Position numbers and translations under genes: made by a program
Shown: in pieces, positions 9,746 through 23,812 of the stretch
Layout: each line of letters opens with the position of its first letter
Position numbering within the stretch: position 1 is the first letter of the stretch
The notes under the pieces: model-generated
What the model saw: only the letters and a program-made list of their open reading frames with translations
Told to the model about the DNA's origin: nothing
Databases searched by the model: none
DNA from: Platycnemis pennipes
Lineage: Eukaryota; Arthropoda; Insecta; Odonata; Platycnemididae
Assembly (NCBI GenBank): GCA_933228895.1
Contig: OW121851.1
Coordinates: 114,721,271-114,785,270, forward strand
Length of the DNA stretch: 64,000 nucleotides
Direction of reading: 5' to 3'

Positions 9746-12516
9746 CCTCCAGTAAATTCTAACCTCCTTGAATAAAACTCCCGTTTCTCCCTTCCGATGA
9801 TGTCACATGGCAATCTTCAACATGCATGAGAGTTTCCCAGACGAAAGCACCTGATGATGATGAGTATTCGTTGACAGCCGGTTCGTATGAGTGAGAGCTT
9901 AAAAGAGAGCCTGTTACGTGTGCATAGCTTTTTATCACATTAATTAGTTATAATGCAAAACCCCTAAGTTTTCTCAGGGAAAGCATAACTTAATATGAAC
10001 AAAGTTAAAAAGCGTGGAGATAACAACCACATCTGCTCTTTTCAAAAGGTGCTAATATTTCTAGAGCTCGAATTTCCATCTAATGCTAGGAGCAATTAGC
10101 TTTTAATGCTCACCCATGCCATCTTACAAATATAGGTTACGATGCAACGCAATTTTTCGCCGGGATTAGAATACGGGCGCTAGCGTTAGAATCCAGTGCT
10201 TAAATTAAATATAGCTACGAAAACTTTTCTTCTTGACTTAATGCCTGTCCCGTCTTCACAGCGTCCAACCACCTTTTCCTTCCTCTGCCAATGCCTCTTT
10301 TACCCCGGCATCGGTAATTGCATATAAGCCAGCATTGATAGTCCAGTTTTGCCTATTGTTTCTATTTTCTGTGAACATTTTTTGGTTGAATTTTCTCATT
10401 TACTGTTCCGTAGATAGTTCCAAAAATACCTTGGGCCCAAGTCATGAATCGTTCCTTACGCTATAACGAATGAAATTTGTCGTTATGATAACGTCATTTG
10501 TTTTAAGTTAATCGTTTATCCATGTTGGTGACATAATATGACGTTTTCGTTGGTAACGAAAATAAATATTGACGTTTTCGTTGGTAACGAAAACGTCAAT
10601 ATTTATTCGGTGAGTGACGAAAGATTTAAGACTTGGCTCCCTTGACATGTAGGTGAAAAAAATGTTGTGAATGTCCCTCTGCCCCTCAATTTAACAACCA
10701 CAATAATAAAAATCAATTACTTGCTCCAGACGTAGGTATCTTATAAAATAATCGGAGAACGGACATGTTACTTTCCCAAATTAAGGTATGGCTTTGGTAT
10801 CAACTTTAGAAATAGCTATTAGTTTTGAGTGATTTTAGGAACATTGAAAATCATTTACATTTATTTGTAGCGTGCCATTTATAATACTAACTTTCTCAAC
10901 GCAAGAGCAAGAGTCTATTTTGCAATTTAGTCGTTAAATAACTCTTATCAGTTTCGTGGTCTTGAAACAAAGAGGTAATGACGTTAGCCGCCCTTACCTC
11001 TGTAAGCACAATGCACCACGCCCTTGCCACCTTTCTTTAAGAGCTGGCTGCTGCTGATACCGGATTTATCTCCGCCTTTCCTCCGTCCAACTTCATTTCC
11101 ATTGTATATTTTTCACTCCGGCCTTAGGCGCCATTAAGTGCGGGGCAAACTTTAACACACACTGGTGAGATTTAATTCGACACTCGTGATGATTCAAGTC
11201 GACGGAGAGCTTCGGTGACGAAGCAAACCAATTAAGTCTACCCCTTTCTCCTTTTATCGATAAATAGTATCGATTTTTCCCAACCTCGTATCCGTATATA
11301 TAAGAGCGAAAACTCCATCGGATTCGCCCTTCCCCTTCAATAACTCAAATGTCGAAAGAAAAGTTAACCCCACGGACCCTACGGTCTTTCCTTCCTTGCA
11401 GGAAGGAAAGACCCGAGTGGATTGAAGGATCTTGGAATAAATACTGGAATTTCCCTCAGCGATGGAAAAGGAAGAATGATCAAGTAAACGGAAGAGCCTC
11501 AGATGTGAAAATAAAATGCCGAAATAAAAGTTGAATGCCAAACAGATAAACAAACAAGGATGTGTAACAATCTATTGAGACATTAAACTCAGGACCGTAA
11601 GTTTTAATATGAAATAATATTTTCATAATTTGTCGTTCTGATTAAAAATTTCTTCCCTGTAGCTTAATAAAGCAACGTAGATCAATGCGTCGATTTTAGA
11701 AAAGTACAGCATGTGAATGATAAATTCGACTGAGGATAATTTTATCCCAGAAGGTAGGTATGCGGAAGAGTGTTTTCAAGGTAAATAATGAGGTCAATGA
11801 CACGTAGAGTATAACTGATACAATTGCTATGCATGTATTCATAGTTGTTATTTTAATTCATTGGATCAGTATTTTTACGAAGAAGATCATTTTTAAAGAG
11901 GACAAACAGATTTTCCCGTTTCTAAGGAGGAAGTGAAAAGAATTTATTTTGGTAATTAACGCACTCCATGCATATGGGAATAAAAAACTTCGAAATGGCT
12001 GACTTGTTTCAGAAATGTTTCTTAGTCACTCATTGCCTTATGGTGACTCATAGTAATATTAGCATCCCTTGAAGCATTATACAGAAGGCGATGTAAATGC
12101 GAGGTTGCAGATAAATAATCTACATCGCGTGGGCGATACGCATCGACTGAAAATTTCATAGATAAAATATGAAAGGTAGAAGCGACATCGGTGGTACGAA
12201 GTAGAGAGTTATAATAATATTAGATGAACGAGAAAACTCCGTGAAGTCCGAGCACAAATAATAATTTAACCCAGTTGGCCTCCAAACGGAGACATTGTTG
12301 TTATTTTGTGGAATAATTCGATAATTATCTATATGCACGCCTTATTCGACTCATAATCGACCATCTCGGAACCAGAGGTTCTTTATTCAAATCGACGTCT
12401 TTCGATTGCTTTGCAGTTATTATCTAGGCAAATAAATAATATCACGAGCCAATATGTATTCAGATGCAGAGAGGAGGGTGTGCAAAAGACTATATATTGG
12501 CTCACGATACAATGTC
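9746..12516. other. Intergenic, no gene recognised
   Basis: Apart from the palindrome at 10.5-10.6 kb, only short motif-free frames are seen. A small inverted repeat CTTTCCTTCC-TTGCA-GGAAGGAAAG lies near 11.39-11.41 kb. Confidence 0.45.
10540..10607. repeat. Compound palindrome
   Basis: Perfect 22-base arms (10561-10582 and 10586-10607) flank the three bases GGT. The unit TGACGTTTTCGTTGGTAACG also occurs directly upstream at 10540, so the block is a direct duplication of a self-complementary unit. Confidence 0.85.
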
Positions 12517-12956
12517 TTCATCATCATCATCATTAGTCATCAATCCTCAGATTGGTTTGACGCAGCTCTCCACTGACAATGAGTTCTGCTATCGGCTAAT
12601 CTCTTCATATTTACGTACTTCTTCTCTTTCACATCCTTCATCACTTGTTCCATATACCTCACTCGAGGCCTTCCTTTACCATTCTTCCCATCCCCTTGTC
12701 CTTCGGCGATTGTCTTCATCAGGCCATCGGGTTAAATATATGGCCGATTAAGATATCTCGTCTTCTTCTTAGAGTTTTCAGCAGGATTCTCTTTTCTCCC
12801 AATCTTCTTAATACTTCTTCGGATGTCTCTCGGTCTATCCATTTTATCTTCATCATTCCTCGGTAGCACCGCATTTCAAATGCTTCAGCCTGGACTTCTC
12901 AGCTGCTGTTATTGTCCATGCTTCGCTGCCATATAGTAGAATGCCCCAGATATATG
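12517..12956 (-). pseudogene. RTE-like LINE 3' fragment
   Basis: On the minus strand this reads as the C-terminal end of a non-LTR retrotransposon ORF. Recognisable pieces follow the pattern RRLEAFEMWCYRRMMKI, EEVLRRVGEKRSLLK, IGHILRHDGLMKTIVEG and RAASNQS, here broken by stops and frameshifts. The 3' end is a TGATGATGATGATGA tail (12517-12531), typical of RTE/BovB-like elements. No upstream reverse transcriptase remains, so it is a 5'-truncated dead copy. It is the cleanest full-length version of the roughly 440-bp tail found several times in the window. Confidence 0.75.
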
Positions 12957-14856
12957 CTCTAATAAAATGTACAGTTATATATATACTCTACATAATCTTA
13001 ACAAAAAGTGTATGCAGGTACGTCAGTGTTCTAGCTTGTTAGAGGAAGTCTGATAGGAATTTCCACCGAAATGCAAGTTAATGTTTAGAATGAGTTTGTT
13101 CAGTTAATTTGGATCTCTATTCATTAGTTATTTTTTATACACATACGTAAAATTTGCGTTCCTCCGGACCACAGGATGGGAAACTAACGCTCAAGCTATC
13201 ATGTTAATGTTATCCCTGGAATTACATCACCGGACTTATTTTTAGGCGTGATGACAGAAGAAGACAGCTGCCGATGGAAACGTTGACGGAAGAATTGAAA
13301 ATCGGATGAGACACACAGGGGAAATGTACGACCCAGCGATCTTGGGAGAAGTTGCAACTTTGTATCGAGGAAAAGGTGGCAAAAAATTTTTTGCTCATTT
13401 CAAAGGTGAGGAGGTCGAGAAGCGAAGATGAGAGCTTCCCTCTTCTTTCTTAACCTTCATAATGTCTGTAGAGCAGTCGAGTCATAAGTTGGCAAAAAAA
13501 GCTTTATTTAAAGTGCATACGAAATGTTTTCTTTAATTTATGGAAATACAGTTCCACAAGGTAAAACTGAGACTATTGAGTTAATTGGAGAAAAATTACA
13601 TTAATAAAGCAAGCACTGCCCATCATTTTAGATCTTCCAATGTACATTACCTTTTCCAAAGAATAGGTACATACATATATTACATACTACGGACAAAATT
13701 TTCCTCTCCAGAAATGCGAAATTTGAGTACACGTGAAGATCTATACAAGCAAACACAAAATGTGATAACACTCAAAGTAGTTGTGAATTTTCAAGGAAAA
13801 ATATAATGAATATATAAGTAAAGGATAGACGAAACCCCCCTAACACAGCATTAAATTGGTAAAATGAAGGGTTGGGAAAATGAAAGAAACGGGGATTGCT
13901 AAAAAAAAAAACATTCAACCTTGGTGGTTCCAGCACTCTCTCTCTCACTGAGTGACCATAATAAACGTCCTTTCTCAGGTTTTCACTTTCACGCGGAAGG
14001 CAGATTCAAGAACATCTTAGCAAGAAAAAAGGTGTCTCAGGTAAGATTATGGAATTCACAACGTGGGAAGGTAAGAAGAGAGGCTGAGGAAGCGGGTTTG
14101 ATGAGAGAGCAGGGGTTGGTAATTTTGTGATAAGTTGAACCGAGACTGGGCATTGAAGAATATCGGGAAAAGTGTGCGGGAGAGCATATGAAGTATTTTT
14201 GGATAAAATCAGCGGCAAGGGTCATTGTGGTACGGTTATTTGTTTCGCTTTTAGTTCCTCAACATACGGTCACACCAGAATAATATCAAATCATTACCGT
14301 AGAGTTATCGGTACTTGAAAATAATTCACTGCCAATTTGCGAATTATACTGCAATTGCGTATTTCCATACCGACTAGTAAGGAAAAAATTTGAATGGATA
14401 CCATTTAACAATTTTCAGACTTACGAAATGTGTAACTCTTCAAATGAGAGCCAACCAATGTAAAATTTCCTTGCTTTTGTTAGAGAGGCTTAATTTTCAG
14501 GGAATAAAAATTCTTCTTGTTAATTTGGAACGGATTCCTATAACTATTTCAAATCTCACGACCAAATGTCATGCCCATTTTCCCTATTGGATGATAACAA
14601 GAATTTATTCTTAACAGAAGTAAATGAAAATAAAGACTCACTGCACCAGCATCAATAGCACTGATATTGATGTAGTGAGTGCTGTCATTACTCATGTTAA
14701 AAGAAAGAATTTCACTTTACAAGAAATTCATGAACTACACTAATAACCAGAATAAAACTGGAAAGGGAGGAAGTATGAAGAAGTGTGAATTTCGGAATAA
14801 GAGATCGGGCTGCATCCATGAAATTGTTTCACTGAGTAATTTTGTTGCTTTTGATA
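12957..14856. other. Intergenic, no gene recognised
   Basis: Only short frames without motifs. No clear repeat structure was noticed. Confidence 0.45.
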
Positions 14857-15145
14857 GGGGAAATGACTGACAACTAACGCCGCTTACGCCGTTAAGGGTT
14901 GGGTGGGTATTTGGATAGAGAAAGGAATTTAAGGCAGCGGAGGAAGGGTGCAGAAGCACTCGACGCTGGTTAAGGCTTACTCTTAACAGAAGACGCCAAG
15001 GGCCCACGGTTTAACGTTCCATCCGACGAATGAAGCACTGCCCTCGAAGTGCTCTCCACACAATGCACAAGTGGGGATTAGTGTACGGGAACCAATGGAA
15101 AATCTCTGCCGTTTCCGGATTTCGGACCTGAACTATCAAGATGGG
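14857..15145 (-). repeat. tRNA-derived SINE, diverged copy A
   Basis: Aligns by eye with the family defined at 29.46-29.80 kb. It shares the CTTACTCTTAAC, GACGCCAAGGGCC and TTCCATCCGACG blocks and CAAGTGGGGA further along. The tRNA-like head end is badly degraded. Confidence 0.6.
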
Positions 15146-17204
15146 AAGTAAATACTTGAGCTATCACACCAATTCGATCCTCCTAGCGCTTAAAGTACGA
15201 CATTAAAGTCCTGCTTTTAGGATGTCTGGCTAAATGTTTCGGTCAGAACAACTTCCTCCCATGCCTTCATTTAATATCTTGATACAATATGACCCTCGGT
15301 AGTCTTGAAAGTGGAGTGGGATGTGGCGTGTGTGAGTGGGAAAGATGGTGGGGGCGAGACGAGAGGATACGGAAGCTAGAGCGATGTTAAGAGGCCTTGA
15401 CAAAGGGTTGCTGGATACGTCAGTAACTCTTAAGAGAACTTGCCGTTTTCGAGAGGCAGAGGGAATAAGGGAAAGACACAGGGGCTGGTTTCATTCTCTT
15501 TTAACACTGGGCAAGATACTTAAGAATTAAGACCGTACGCACCCAAAAAGTTGTGCAAATTGAGATGGTGAGGGACGTAATTATTTAGGACACTATATAC
15601 CATTACATTAGGCCTATTATGAATATTAACTCATATTAAAACTCCCGTGACAAAAAGTTAAAAATCATTTTGACGATTAACAATATATTTGTGAGGCTGA
15701 GAAAGACTTTCAGAAATCCCTGAAATCCTCCATCAGTTTTTAGCGAACTTAAACAACGCCCCCATTAGCCTACCTAGCAACATATCCGAAAAATACTACA
15801 ATTGTCGGAAACTTTTCACTGACAAATGATAAAGTGACCTACATTATTTGCTACAAGCTGTATTTTTAGAGCATTTCCGAAGTAATAAAATAAGAAGAGT
15901 AATTAAAATGTTGCAGAAAAAAAATTGGAATTCTTTATGGCAACATTTTCATCCATACGTGGTGGGAACCATGGGGGAACGACTCTGCCCGATCATCAAA
16001 CCGATACCGAAATCACCCTCACGAGAAAAGACCGCCGCCAGTCACCGATTCACTGATTGCCGACCGGGGGCATACGGATCGTTACATTCCCTCTTCAATT
16101 TCACGAACATGGCGCTCATGCAATTGTTTTTTTCCGATATTCTCCCCGTTTCCTCTTCCGTTCCGAGAATATGTGAATGTCTTGGTTAACATTTGAAGCA
16201 GCAAAAGTAAACTGAAGGCAGCCGAAAACAATTAAACCGATCCATGCGAAGGATATATTTTAAACTAAAAAGTTCTCATAGAGCCAGGGTATTGAGTTAT
16301 TGTGACTAGATTCTCACCCCGACTGCCCTGATTCACATCCTGGCAGTTGCACTGATATTTAATATGCATAACGGTCCCAAATAATATAACTTTCTGTAGA
16401 GGACATCAAGTTTAGCATATTGCCAACCGGATAGAACGTTAAAACCAGAACCCATTGGCGTTCAATGTCTACGCCGGGTTTAACTCCACTCTTTCAGCAC
16501 TCCCTGAAATTTTTCAGCTCTTAGCAGTTATCCACTATTCCTAAATGTTGCTAAAGGCCTTAGCTATAGCCCTTCTACCGTTACTTCAACTACCACTCAG
16601 AAACTCGAGGATCGAAAAATTTCAAAATCAGGCATGGGTAAGCGAAAGAGTTCTGACCCCATGAGTCTTCAGTTTATAAGTCCTCAACGTATGAAAATAT
16701 CAAATTATTTAAACTCATTCTGCACCCGTGATTATATGCAAATATATAATTCAGGGGAATGTGGCACGAAGCAAATGAAAAACCTTTTAATTTTATGGCT
16801 GAGTTTATTGATGTGTAAATGTCTTGATGGGAGTGCAACTGGTGGAAAATTGCAGGAACAGTATGTTCCGGCTATGCAGTAATGTTTATTTCTTTAACAA
16901 TTTTGGACGGAATACTTCTTTTGGCTGAATTTGGGCTGAATATTGGTATATTATATGGAATGTTACGTAATTTGAAACAGAAAAGTATGTTTCATGATGA
17001 TAATTAGATTATTTATGGTATTTTTGGCTCCTGCTTGCTGCCAGCAAGATCATAAAAAACATTTTAAATTTCGGAAAGAACATAACACTGCATGCTGAAA
17101 AAACCAATTTTATCGTTAATTCTTTTGGGATAGTGAATAAGTGTTTAAGTCCTACCCGGAACTTTCATAAGAGTTTATGTTGCCATTATGCAGAGAACTG
17201 AAAA
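15146..17204. other. Intergenic, no gene recognised
   Basis: The longest frame (15848-16189, plus strand, 113 codons) matches no family I know and has no supporting context. Nothing else was seen. Confidence 0.4.
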
Positions 17205-17290
17205 ACAACCCGAGAGAATCGTATATTAGCCCGAAAAGCCAAAGGTCCGTGGTTCGATTCCCGGTCCAGGCAGTATTTTTTCTCTTAATA
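17205..17290 (+). repeat. tRNA-like SINE head
   Basis: Contains AGCCAAAGGTCCGTGGTTCGATTCCCGG, whose GGTTCGATTCC core is a B-box/T-arm sequence, followed by a T-rich run. No cloverleaf with a complete acceptor stem is apparent, so this is more likely a SINE fragment than a tRNA gene. Confidence 0.5.
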
Positions 17291-17514
17291 TATTTCAATA
17301 CACTTCCTTGCAGTGCAAAACGGCAATATGAAAGATCTTAGTAGTGGCTTATCGCCCTTTGCGATAATTTATAGTACCTACATACTTATCCACGCTGACA
17401 TTGCCTTCTTTGAAACAGTGTTCCGCCTTGAGTGTGCCATCGTTGATGGACCTTAATTAAAAGCGAATGAGACCTAGCTCCAATAGATCCCCCTGAAAAT
17501 TGCATTAAAGGCTG

Positions 17515-17600
17515 GAATCCAGGATAGCGTGTGGTCTGCTCATTAGTGCGGCAAGCCAAAGGTCAGTGATTCCCGGCCAAGGTAACCTTTTTCCTCTGGC
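17515..17600 (+). repeat. Second tRNA-like SINE head
   Basis: Related to the copy 300 bases upstream, sharing GCAAGCCAAAGGTC and GATTCCCGG. The B box has lost bases (GTGATTCCCGG). Both are followed by a similar TCTCTTAAT or CTCTGGCAAT run and TATT(T)CAATA. Confidence 0.45.
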
Positions 17601-17842
17601 AATTATTCAATATCTGGACTATCAGGTGAATAAAAAATAATCTATACTCTGTTGGTTGACAACACTTTTACCCCGTGTCAACTACGTGCAACTTATGGTT
17701 TTTCAAATAATTGTTCCTTGTACTTCTGTATGACGGATTTGAGCATATTATTTTGTGTTATAGAATAGATATATTTCTTACAAACACTTAACTTAGCTCT
17801 ACGGTGGTCAGAATCACATATGAAAGATAATATTAACTTTAC

Positions 17843-18437
17843 CTTGATGAGGTGAAAGAAATTTGTTACCTAGGAAGCCGAGTAATCAAAGATGGGCGAA
17901 GCAAGAAAGTTAGTAGAATAGCCCAGGCAAAGAGTACATTCTATCAAAAGAAGAATCTACTTACATCTGAAAATAAAAGCCTAGAAGTAGGGAAACAATT
18001 CATCAGAACATACATACAACTGGAGCATGTTTCTTTACGGCAGTGAGGCAGAGACGATGACAGCAACGGAGAAGAAAAGGGTAGAAGCATTCGAAATGTG
18101 GTGCTTCAGAAAAATGATGAAGATTAAATGAATCGACCGAATAAGCAACGAGGAAGTCCTAAGAATAGTGGGAGAATAGAGAAGTCTGCTGATAACTCTT
18201 AAAAAAAAGACGGGACAACTTAATCGGCCATATCTTGAGATAGGATGGGCTGGTGAAGACAATCGTCGAGGGAGAACTGAACGAGAAGACTGGAAAAGGC
18301 AAGCCTCGAGTGAGGTATGTGGACTAAGTGATGAAGGATGTGAAAGAGAAGAATTACTTCAATATGAAAAGGTTGGCCGATAGAAGAATCGAGTGGAAAG
18401 CTGCGTCAAACCAATATTCGGATTTTTGACCGATGAT
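17843..18437 (+). pseudogene. RTE-like LINE 3' fragment
   Basis: The longest copy of the tail. It begins with a YLGSRVIKDGRSKK segment, then RIAQAKSTFYQKKNLLT, then the CRRMMKIK-type and LIGHIL pieces. It ends with CAAACCAATATTCGGATTTTTGACCGATGATGA near 18.43 kb. Several frameshifts and stops separate these blocks, so it is not coding. Confidence 0.75.
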
Positions 18438-19239
18438 GACCGTTCAAAGAACTGTTCCGTGCTGAAAGTGATACGATGATAACTAAAAAAATCCCACAAG
18501 ATGTAACTTTCCAGGTCGTCTCTAATGATAGTTACTTGCGGTATATAATCTTATATCAAACACTTGCGGCAAAATTACTTCATTTATTAAGTATGAAGTA
18601 ATTACGAATCAGGAACTGCTCATTTCCCTATCGATTTAAATTTATTTTCGAGGTTAACATCCGGCATTAAGAAGATTGCAATGATATCGCTTTCAAGATA
18701 GACGAAGAAAATTGATGGGAGAGAATTTGTGAATGAAAAGGGACAGGTGGCGACTCCAAACAAGTTCTCGAAGAACTACCAACAGGTTGCAAGGAAAAGT
18801 TCGCGGTTTTCAACATGCATTCAAAATCATACTTCAAAGACCAAACCTAGTAGATGTGGTATTCCACGTTTAGAACTTAAATTACATCCCGAAATTTCTC
18901 CCTACATTCCAGTATAGTTTACTGTCGCAACCAACAACTGTTTTGTCTTCGGATTAAATCTGCCTATGATATCTGCCTGCCTATTAATAAGTACTATTTC
19001 TTTATATATCGGAAAATAATATGAGTAACGGAAACGTCCATTGCATAAATGGCTCGAAAAGAAATTGGCATATTATATTAACGCATATACAATGCTAAAA
19101 ATAATCCAAATATGAGTGAGCCACTTAAAATGCAAAATGGTGAGATACAAACCATTCAGGCATTTCCAAACACACCCCAAGAACTTTATTCGCACCACTA
19201 CTTAAATTTTCACTCCAATTATATCTCCGTGTAAAAAGA
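18438..19239. other. Intergenic, no gene recognised
   Basis: No motif-bearing frame or repeat noticed between two LINE fragments. Confidence 0.4.
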
Positions 19240-19443
19240 TTGCATAATTAAAACGGATGAAGACGATCGTCGAGGGACAAGTTGACGGGAAGAATGGCAA
19301 AGGAAGGCCTCGTGCGAGATATATGGAACAAGTGATAAAGGATGTGAAAGAGAAGAAATACGTAAATATGAAGAGATTAGCCGATAGCAGAACTCAGTGG
19401 AGAGCTGCGTCAAACCAATCTAAGGATTGATGACCAATGATGA
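19240..19443 (+). pseudogene. RTE-like LINE 3' end, short
   Basis: About 200 bp covering only the last part of the same tail: IVEGQVDGKNGKGRP, a YMEQVIKDVKEKKY stretch, ADSRTQWRAASNQSKD, then GATGACCAATGATGA. Strong 5' truncation is normal for LINE copies. Confidence 0.72.
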
Positions 19444-20007
19444 AGAATTAAAACGGCATAAAATCAACAACAAAACCTACCAAATCAAAATTCACGGGAG
19501 AAACAACTTATTCTTCTTGTACCAACATAGAAGAGGCAGAAGATGCCATACCACGGAATAAAAAGAGACCAGGATAATGTAAAAAACTGAAACGACACTA
19601 TTGAGTTTTCAATTCAAAAATAGAAATCCTTCTACAAGAACCTTTATAGAATCCTTCTACCTTCCTTTATAGAACCCAGTTCATTAAATGTATCCTGAAC
19701 TTGGGCATTAATATTTCTGCGAAAATAATTGATTGCAAATTCTCCACCTGTCATTTTTAGGATTATTAATGACGGCTAATTATGTAGAAGTGTAGATTTT
19801 GACGTTGCACTCACGATTAATTGATGAATAAGAGCATATTTGAGTCATAATATTTTCATAATCTTAGATTTGCCAATCTAAATTCACACTGCAGAGAAAC
19901 TCAAATGTATATCTCGCAATCTCCGAGGAATATGTTTACCTATTCAATCATTAGTGAGTCCCATTATCTGAAAATGTGATCGTAGAGTTCCATGGTAGGG
20001 CCTGTCC
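19444..20007. other. Intergenic, no gene recognised
   Basis: Nothing recognised beyond a short direct repeat of AGAATCCTTCTAC near 19.65 kb. Confidence 0.4.
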
Positions 20008-20450
20008 ATCATCATTATCGGTCAACAATCCTAGGATTGGTTTGCCGCCGCTTTCCACTTGATTCTTCTATCGGCCAACCACTTCATTTTCACGTAATTC
20101 CTCTATTTCATATCCTTCACGATCTGTTCCATGCATCTTATACGATGCCTTCCTATGCCGTTCTTTCCGTTTCACTTTTCCCAAGACGATTGTCTTCATC
20201 AGGCCATCGTGTCTTAAGATATGACCGATTAGGTTTTCACGTCTTCTTCTTACAGTTTTCTGCATACTTCTCTTTGCTCCCACTCTTCTAAAGACTTCTT
20301 CGTTTGTCACTTCGACGATCCATTTTATCTTCATCATTTTACTGTAGTACCACATTTCGAATGTTTTCAGCCTCAACTCCTCTGTTGCTGTTACCGTCCA
20401 TGCTTCGCTGCCATATGGTAAATACTCCAGATGTGTGCTCTAATGAAGTG
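20008..20450 (-). pseudogene. RTE-like LINE 3' fragment
   Basis: A minus-strand copy of the LINE tail. The segment MWYYSKMMKIKWIVEV, the EEVFRRVGAKRSMQKTVRR block and ENLIGHILRHDGLMKTIV are readable in one frame over about 100 codons. It then breaks before the WRAAANQS-like terminus. It is not an independent gene. Confidence 0.75.
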
Positions 20451-23400
20451 GTTCCTCACCTCCACACCATATATTAGAGAACACTGCATGGGAAGGATAA
20501 TAATGGGGCAAACCTTTGCGATGCGTTATTGATAGGGAGGGTCCAACCTTCCGTCATACTGGAAGAAAGATACAGTATAAACCCATTCTTTGGTCGAATG
20601 ATAATGTTGATACAGTAGATAAGCATGATAATGAATAACTTGATGTGTAGTGAATCGAAAATAGTATTGTGAAAAGCAAAGTTAATTATAAAGCATGTTT
20701 ATTATATCGATCACAAATGAGAATAGGCAAATTAGCGGCGTCACATTATTTATAGGGCAAGGGGTGCTTTTAGTATCTTTCTGAGCGTTATATGGGTACG
20801 CCAAAAATGAAAAATAAGCGTATTGTTATATATGGATGACTCTGATTAGCTGATAGAAGAATTCAGTAAAGCTAATTCTGAAGATTCCGGCGATTTGGAG
20901 GGGAAGGGAAACATGATAACACAGAAATTAAAATACGAGCCAAATCCACAAAAATAATAAAACTTTACTATCACCCGGGTTTCACTGTATTACTGCATGG
21001 AGAAAGCCTAGGAAAAGTTTTCCCTGTGAACTATCGCCCAGAATACAGATGGAGAAAGGCAAAATTTTCGTCTGGAGAGGGCACCCACCTGGAAGGAATT
21101 CCCTCTCGCAGCCCAACGAATTTCTGTATGGAAGAATGAAAGGAAGGAATACAAAATGAAATGTGATGGATTCCAGATTTCACTGTGAGATAAAATTCTG
21201 GAGGTAAAATCGAGATAAAAGTCTGGAAGTCTGGAGACCACCTGGAGATTCTCGTATTTTCTGAATTATCCTCCACCTCTCACTATTTCCTGCATGGAGT
21301 GAGAGGAAAGAATATTCGGTTCTATCCCTCTCTGGAAAGCCAACTGACTGGTACTGATATACAAAACATTTAATAGAGTATTTCTACTGAAAGTTACCTT
21401 TTTGACCATTAGGTAGTATTTGTTCCTAATGCAAAGCCTCTGCTTGATTTAAATGTTAGACTAATAAATAAGCAAATGGGTGTAAAACGTAATTCCTTAA
21501 GGAAGAAAAATTACCACTCTACCTTAATTGAATATAGCATACCGACTCATAACCATGTTAATTCAGCGTCATCTGAGGGAACAAGTTAATGCTTATGTTC
21601 GGTCGCAGCACTTCAAATAGCAGTTCATCGCCCGAATGCAAACGTCCATACCACCCCATCACCTCACAATTTTTCGGACTGGAGCTGAAATCTCTAATGC
21701 TAAGCAACTAATAATGACTATAAAATATAAGTGAAGTGCTGATACAGGTAGATTTAGATAGACCATAAGTCTTTCTAATAATACAAAAGATTGCCTCCTG
21801 GAAGGATCAACACAAATTTTATATAATGCTAGTTTCTAGCTCCACATTCTTACTAACCTCACCATACCATGCAAATCACCAGTTCTTCTCCCCTCTGACC
21901 TTCTTTTCTGTTGAATAACACTGCTGCTTGCCCCTCTATTATCTTATGAAAATTTCTGAAAAAGTCGTACCCCCATTGAAAAGGCCATAACTGATTTTAT
22001 ATGTGCGCTGAATCCTGCATCAAAGTAGCCTAACGATGAATTGACTTTGATTCATCATTACCATAGTTCATCAATCCTATTACCTGTTGCAGACGTCAAA
22101 GCTGTCCTGGTTCTTCCCATTCTTTTTATCTCTTTTTGCTCGTTCTATCGTTGTACCTCACTATATATCTTAATTTTCCCTTTGCCATAGTTCCCATTCA
22201 TGTTTCACACCGTTGCACTCCTTTGCAAAATACTACGCCACAAAAAAAGCAAGTGTAAACGTCATCAAAAATGGAGCGAAGACTCGTTCGGTCTACTTAT
22301 TTTTCATCTTCTCATTCCTTGAACGGTATCAAAAGGTCGATACTAAAGATCTTCTCCTCGCCCCACATATTTTTCATTACTTCCGCAATTTAGCCCTTTC
22401 CCGGTTTCTTCTTCATTGCAACTGCTTACCGTACGAGAGTGGGATTTTAAATGTAACGTGCAAAAATTCCACCAATAATTATACCTTCGGCTTGAGGAAG
22501 TGAGATGAAAGAATAAATAAATCATAAACCAGGAAATTCCTCACTTATAATACACGGGCGATAGTTAAAACTAGAGTGAAAAATCATTTTTCTCCCCAAG
22601 TAGATGTTTGGATCTTGTGAAGTTATCAGGCAGGAGTAATCTCGACCAGTGGATCCGGAGGATCCTGAATCTAATCAGACATTCTTGTCCGATTGTTCCT
22701 TTCTCATTCGCATTTACTTGTTTATTTTAGTTATCTCTATAGCAGCCGAATGTAACGTGGTGGGAATGGTTCTTTACGAAAAACAAAATTATTGCAAAAA
22801 TCCCAGCCACCGCAGGTCTTCCTCCATCAATTATACAAATGAATGTTCAGACGCACATACATATATATTTGAAGCATTTACATAAGTACGATCTCACTTT
22901 GTTCATGATTTTTACATAATTTATTTTAAAAATATGAGTACTATCGATTTCGCCACTACTTCATCCAAGTATGACGGCATTACTGCCAAAAGTGGTGTAC
23001 TACATGTATCAAATTTTCTGACTTTTGTTCATATTTTTCTCTCCAATTATCTTAATACGTATTCTACTTCAGTTTTCTTGTATTAAATTATTTATTTAAA
23101 AAATTAAATTTATTATTCGAGATTTGCGCTTCGGAAAGTTTGGCACTGCTGAAATGCACGAGTAGAATACAGGAACAAATATCTGTAGCACCATGGAGAG
23201 GCGAGATTAAGTTTAAGTATTAGTTTCTTAACCTCTGCAGGAGGAAAAGTGGGACTCGCGAAATCTTTTAGCCGAACCATAAAGTGTTCAATAGATTATG
23301 GAAGCAGTTTTAAGGATGAGAAACAGAGAACAGCTGAATTTGATGAGGCGTTCACCATGGCTGCACTCGGAGATGTGGTCAAAGTGGAGGAAGTAGTTAA

Positions 23401-23812
23401 TGAGAACATTCGAGTGGAATGAGGCAATCAATAGAATGGTGGTACGGCTCACTGGCTAATCGGGCCAGAATGAAATTGGATCCCTTTGAAACTGGTGCTG
23501 TCGAGTTTGCTTGAAGATAATAGGTATAGCATGTGAAGGGAAGAATAAATAAACTTCCCGGACTGCCGAGTTTTTAGACTTAAGATGTCTTCTTTCCCGC
23601 AAGTTTTGGGAGATCACAGCAGGTAATGCTATGGAAGAGCATCCATATATTGCGTGATGGTGATGATGGTGATTTTCCACTTCATTACTACTTTATCCCC
23701 CCTATACCGCTCCGTTACATTTTATCAGCCCACCCCCCTAAAGTACGTAATGATCTCTTTCCTGTGAATGATAAAACAGGCATTATTTATAAATATCAAA
23801 TTTATTTCTCAA
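20451..23812. other. Intergenic, no gene recognised
   Basis: A 3.4-kb stretch with only short frames lacking motifs. A short CATCACCATCAT-like run lies near 23.65 kb. Confidence 0.45.

Noticed and set aside
15848..16189. 113-codon plus-strand ORF
   Set aside because: No motif, no promoter or splice context, no repeat evidence of conservation.
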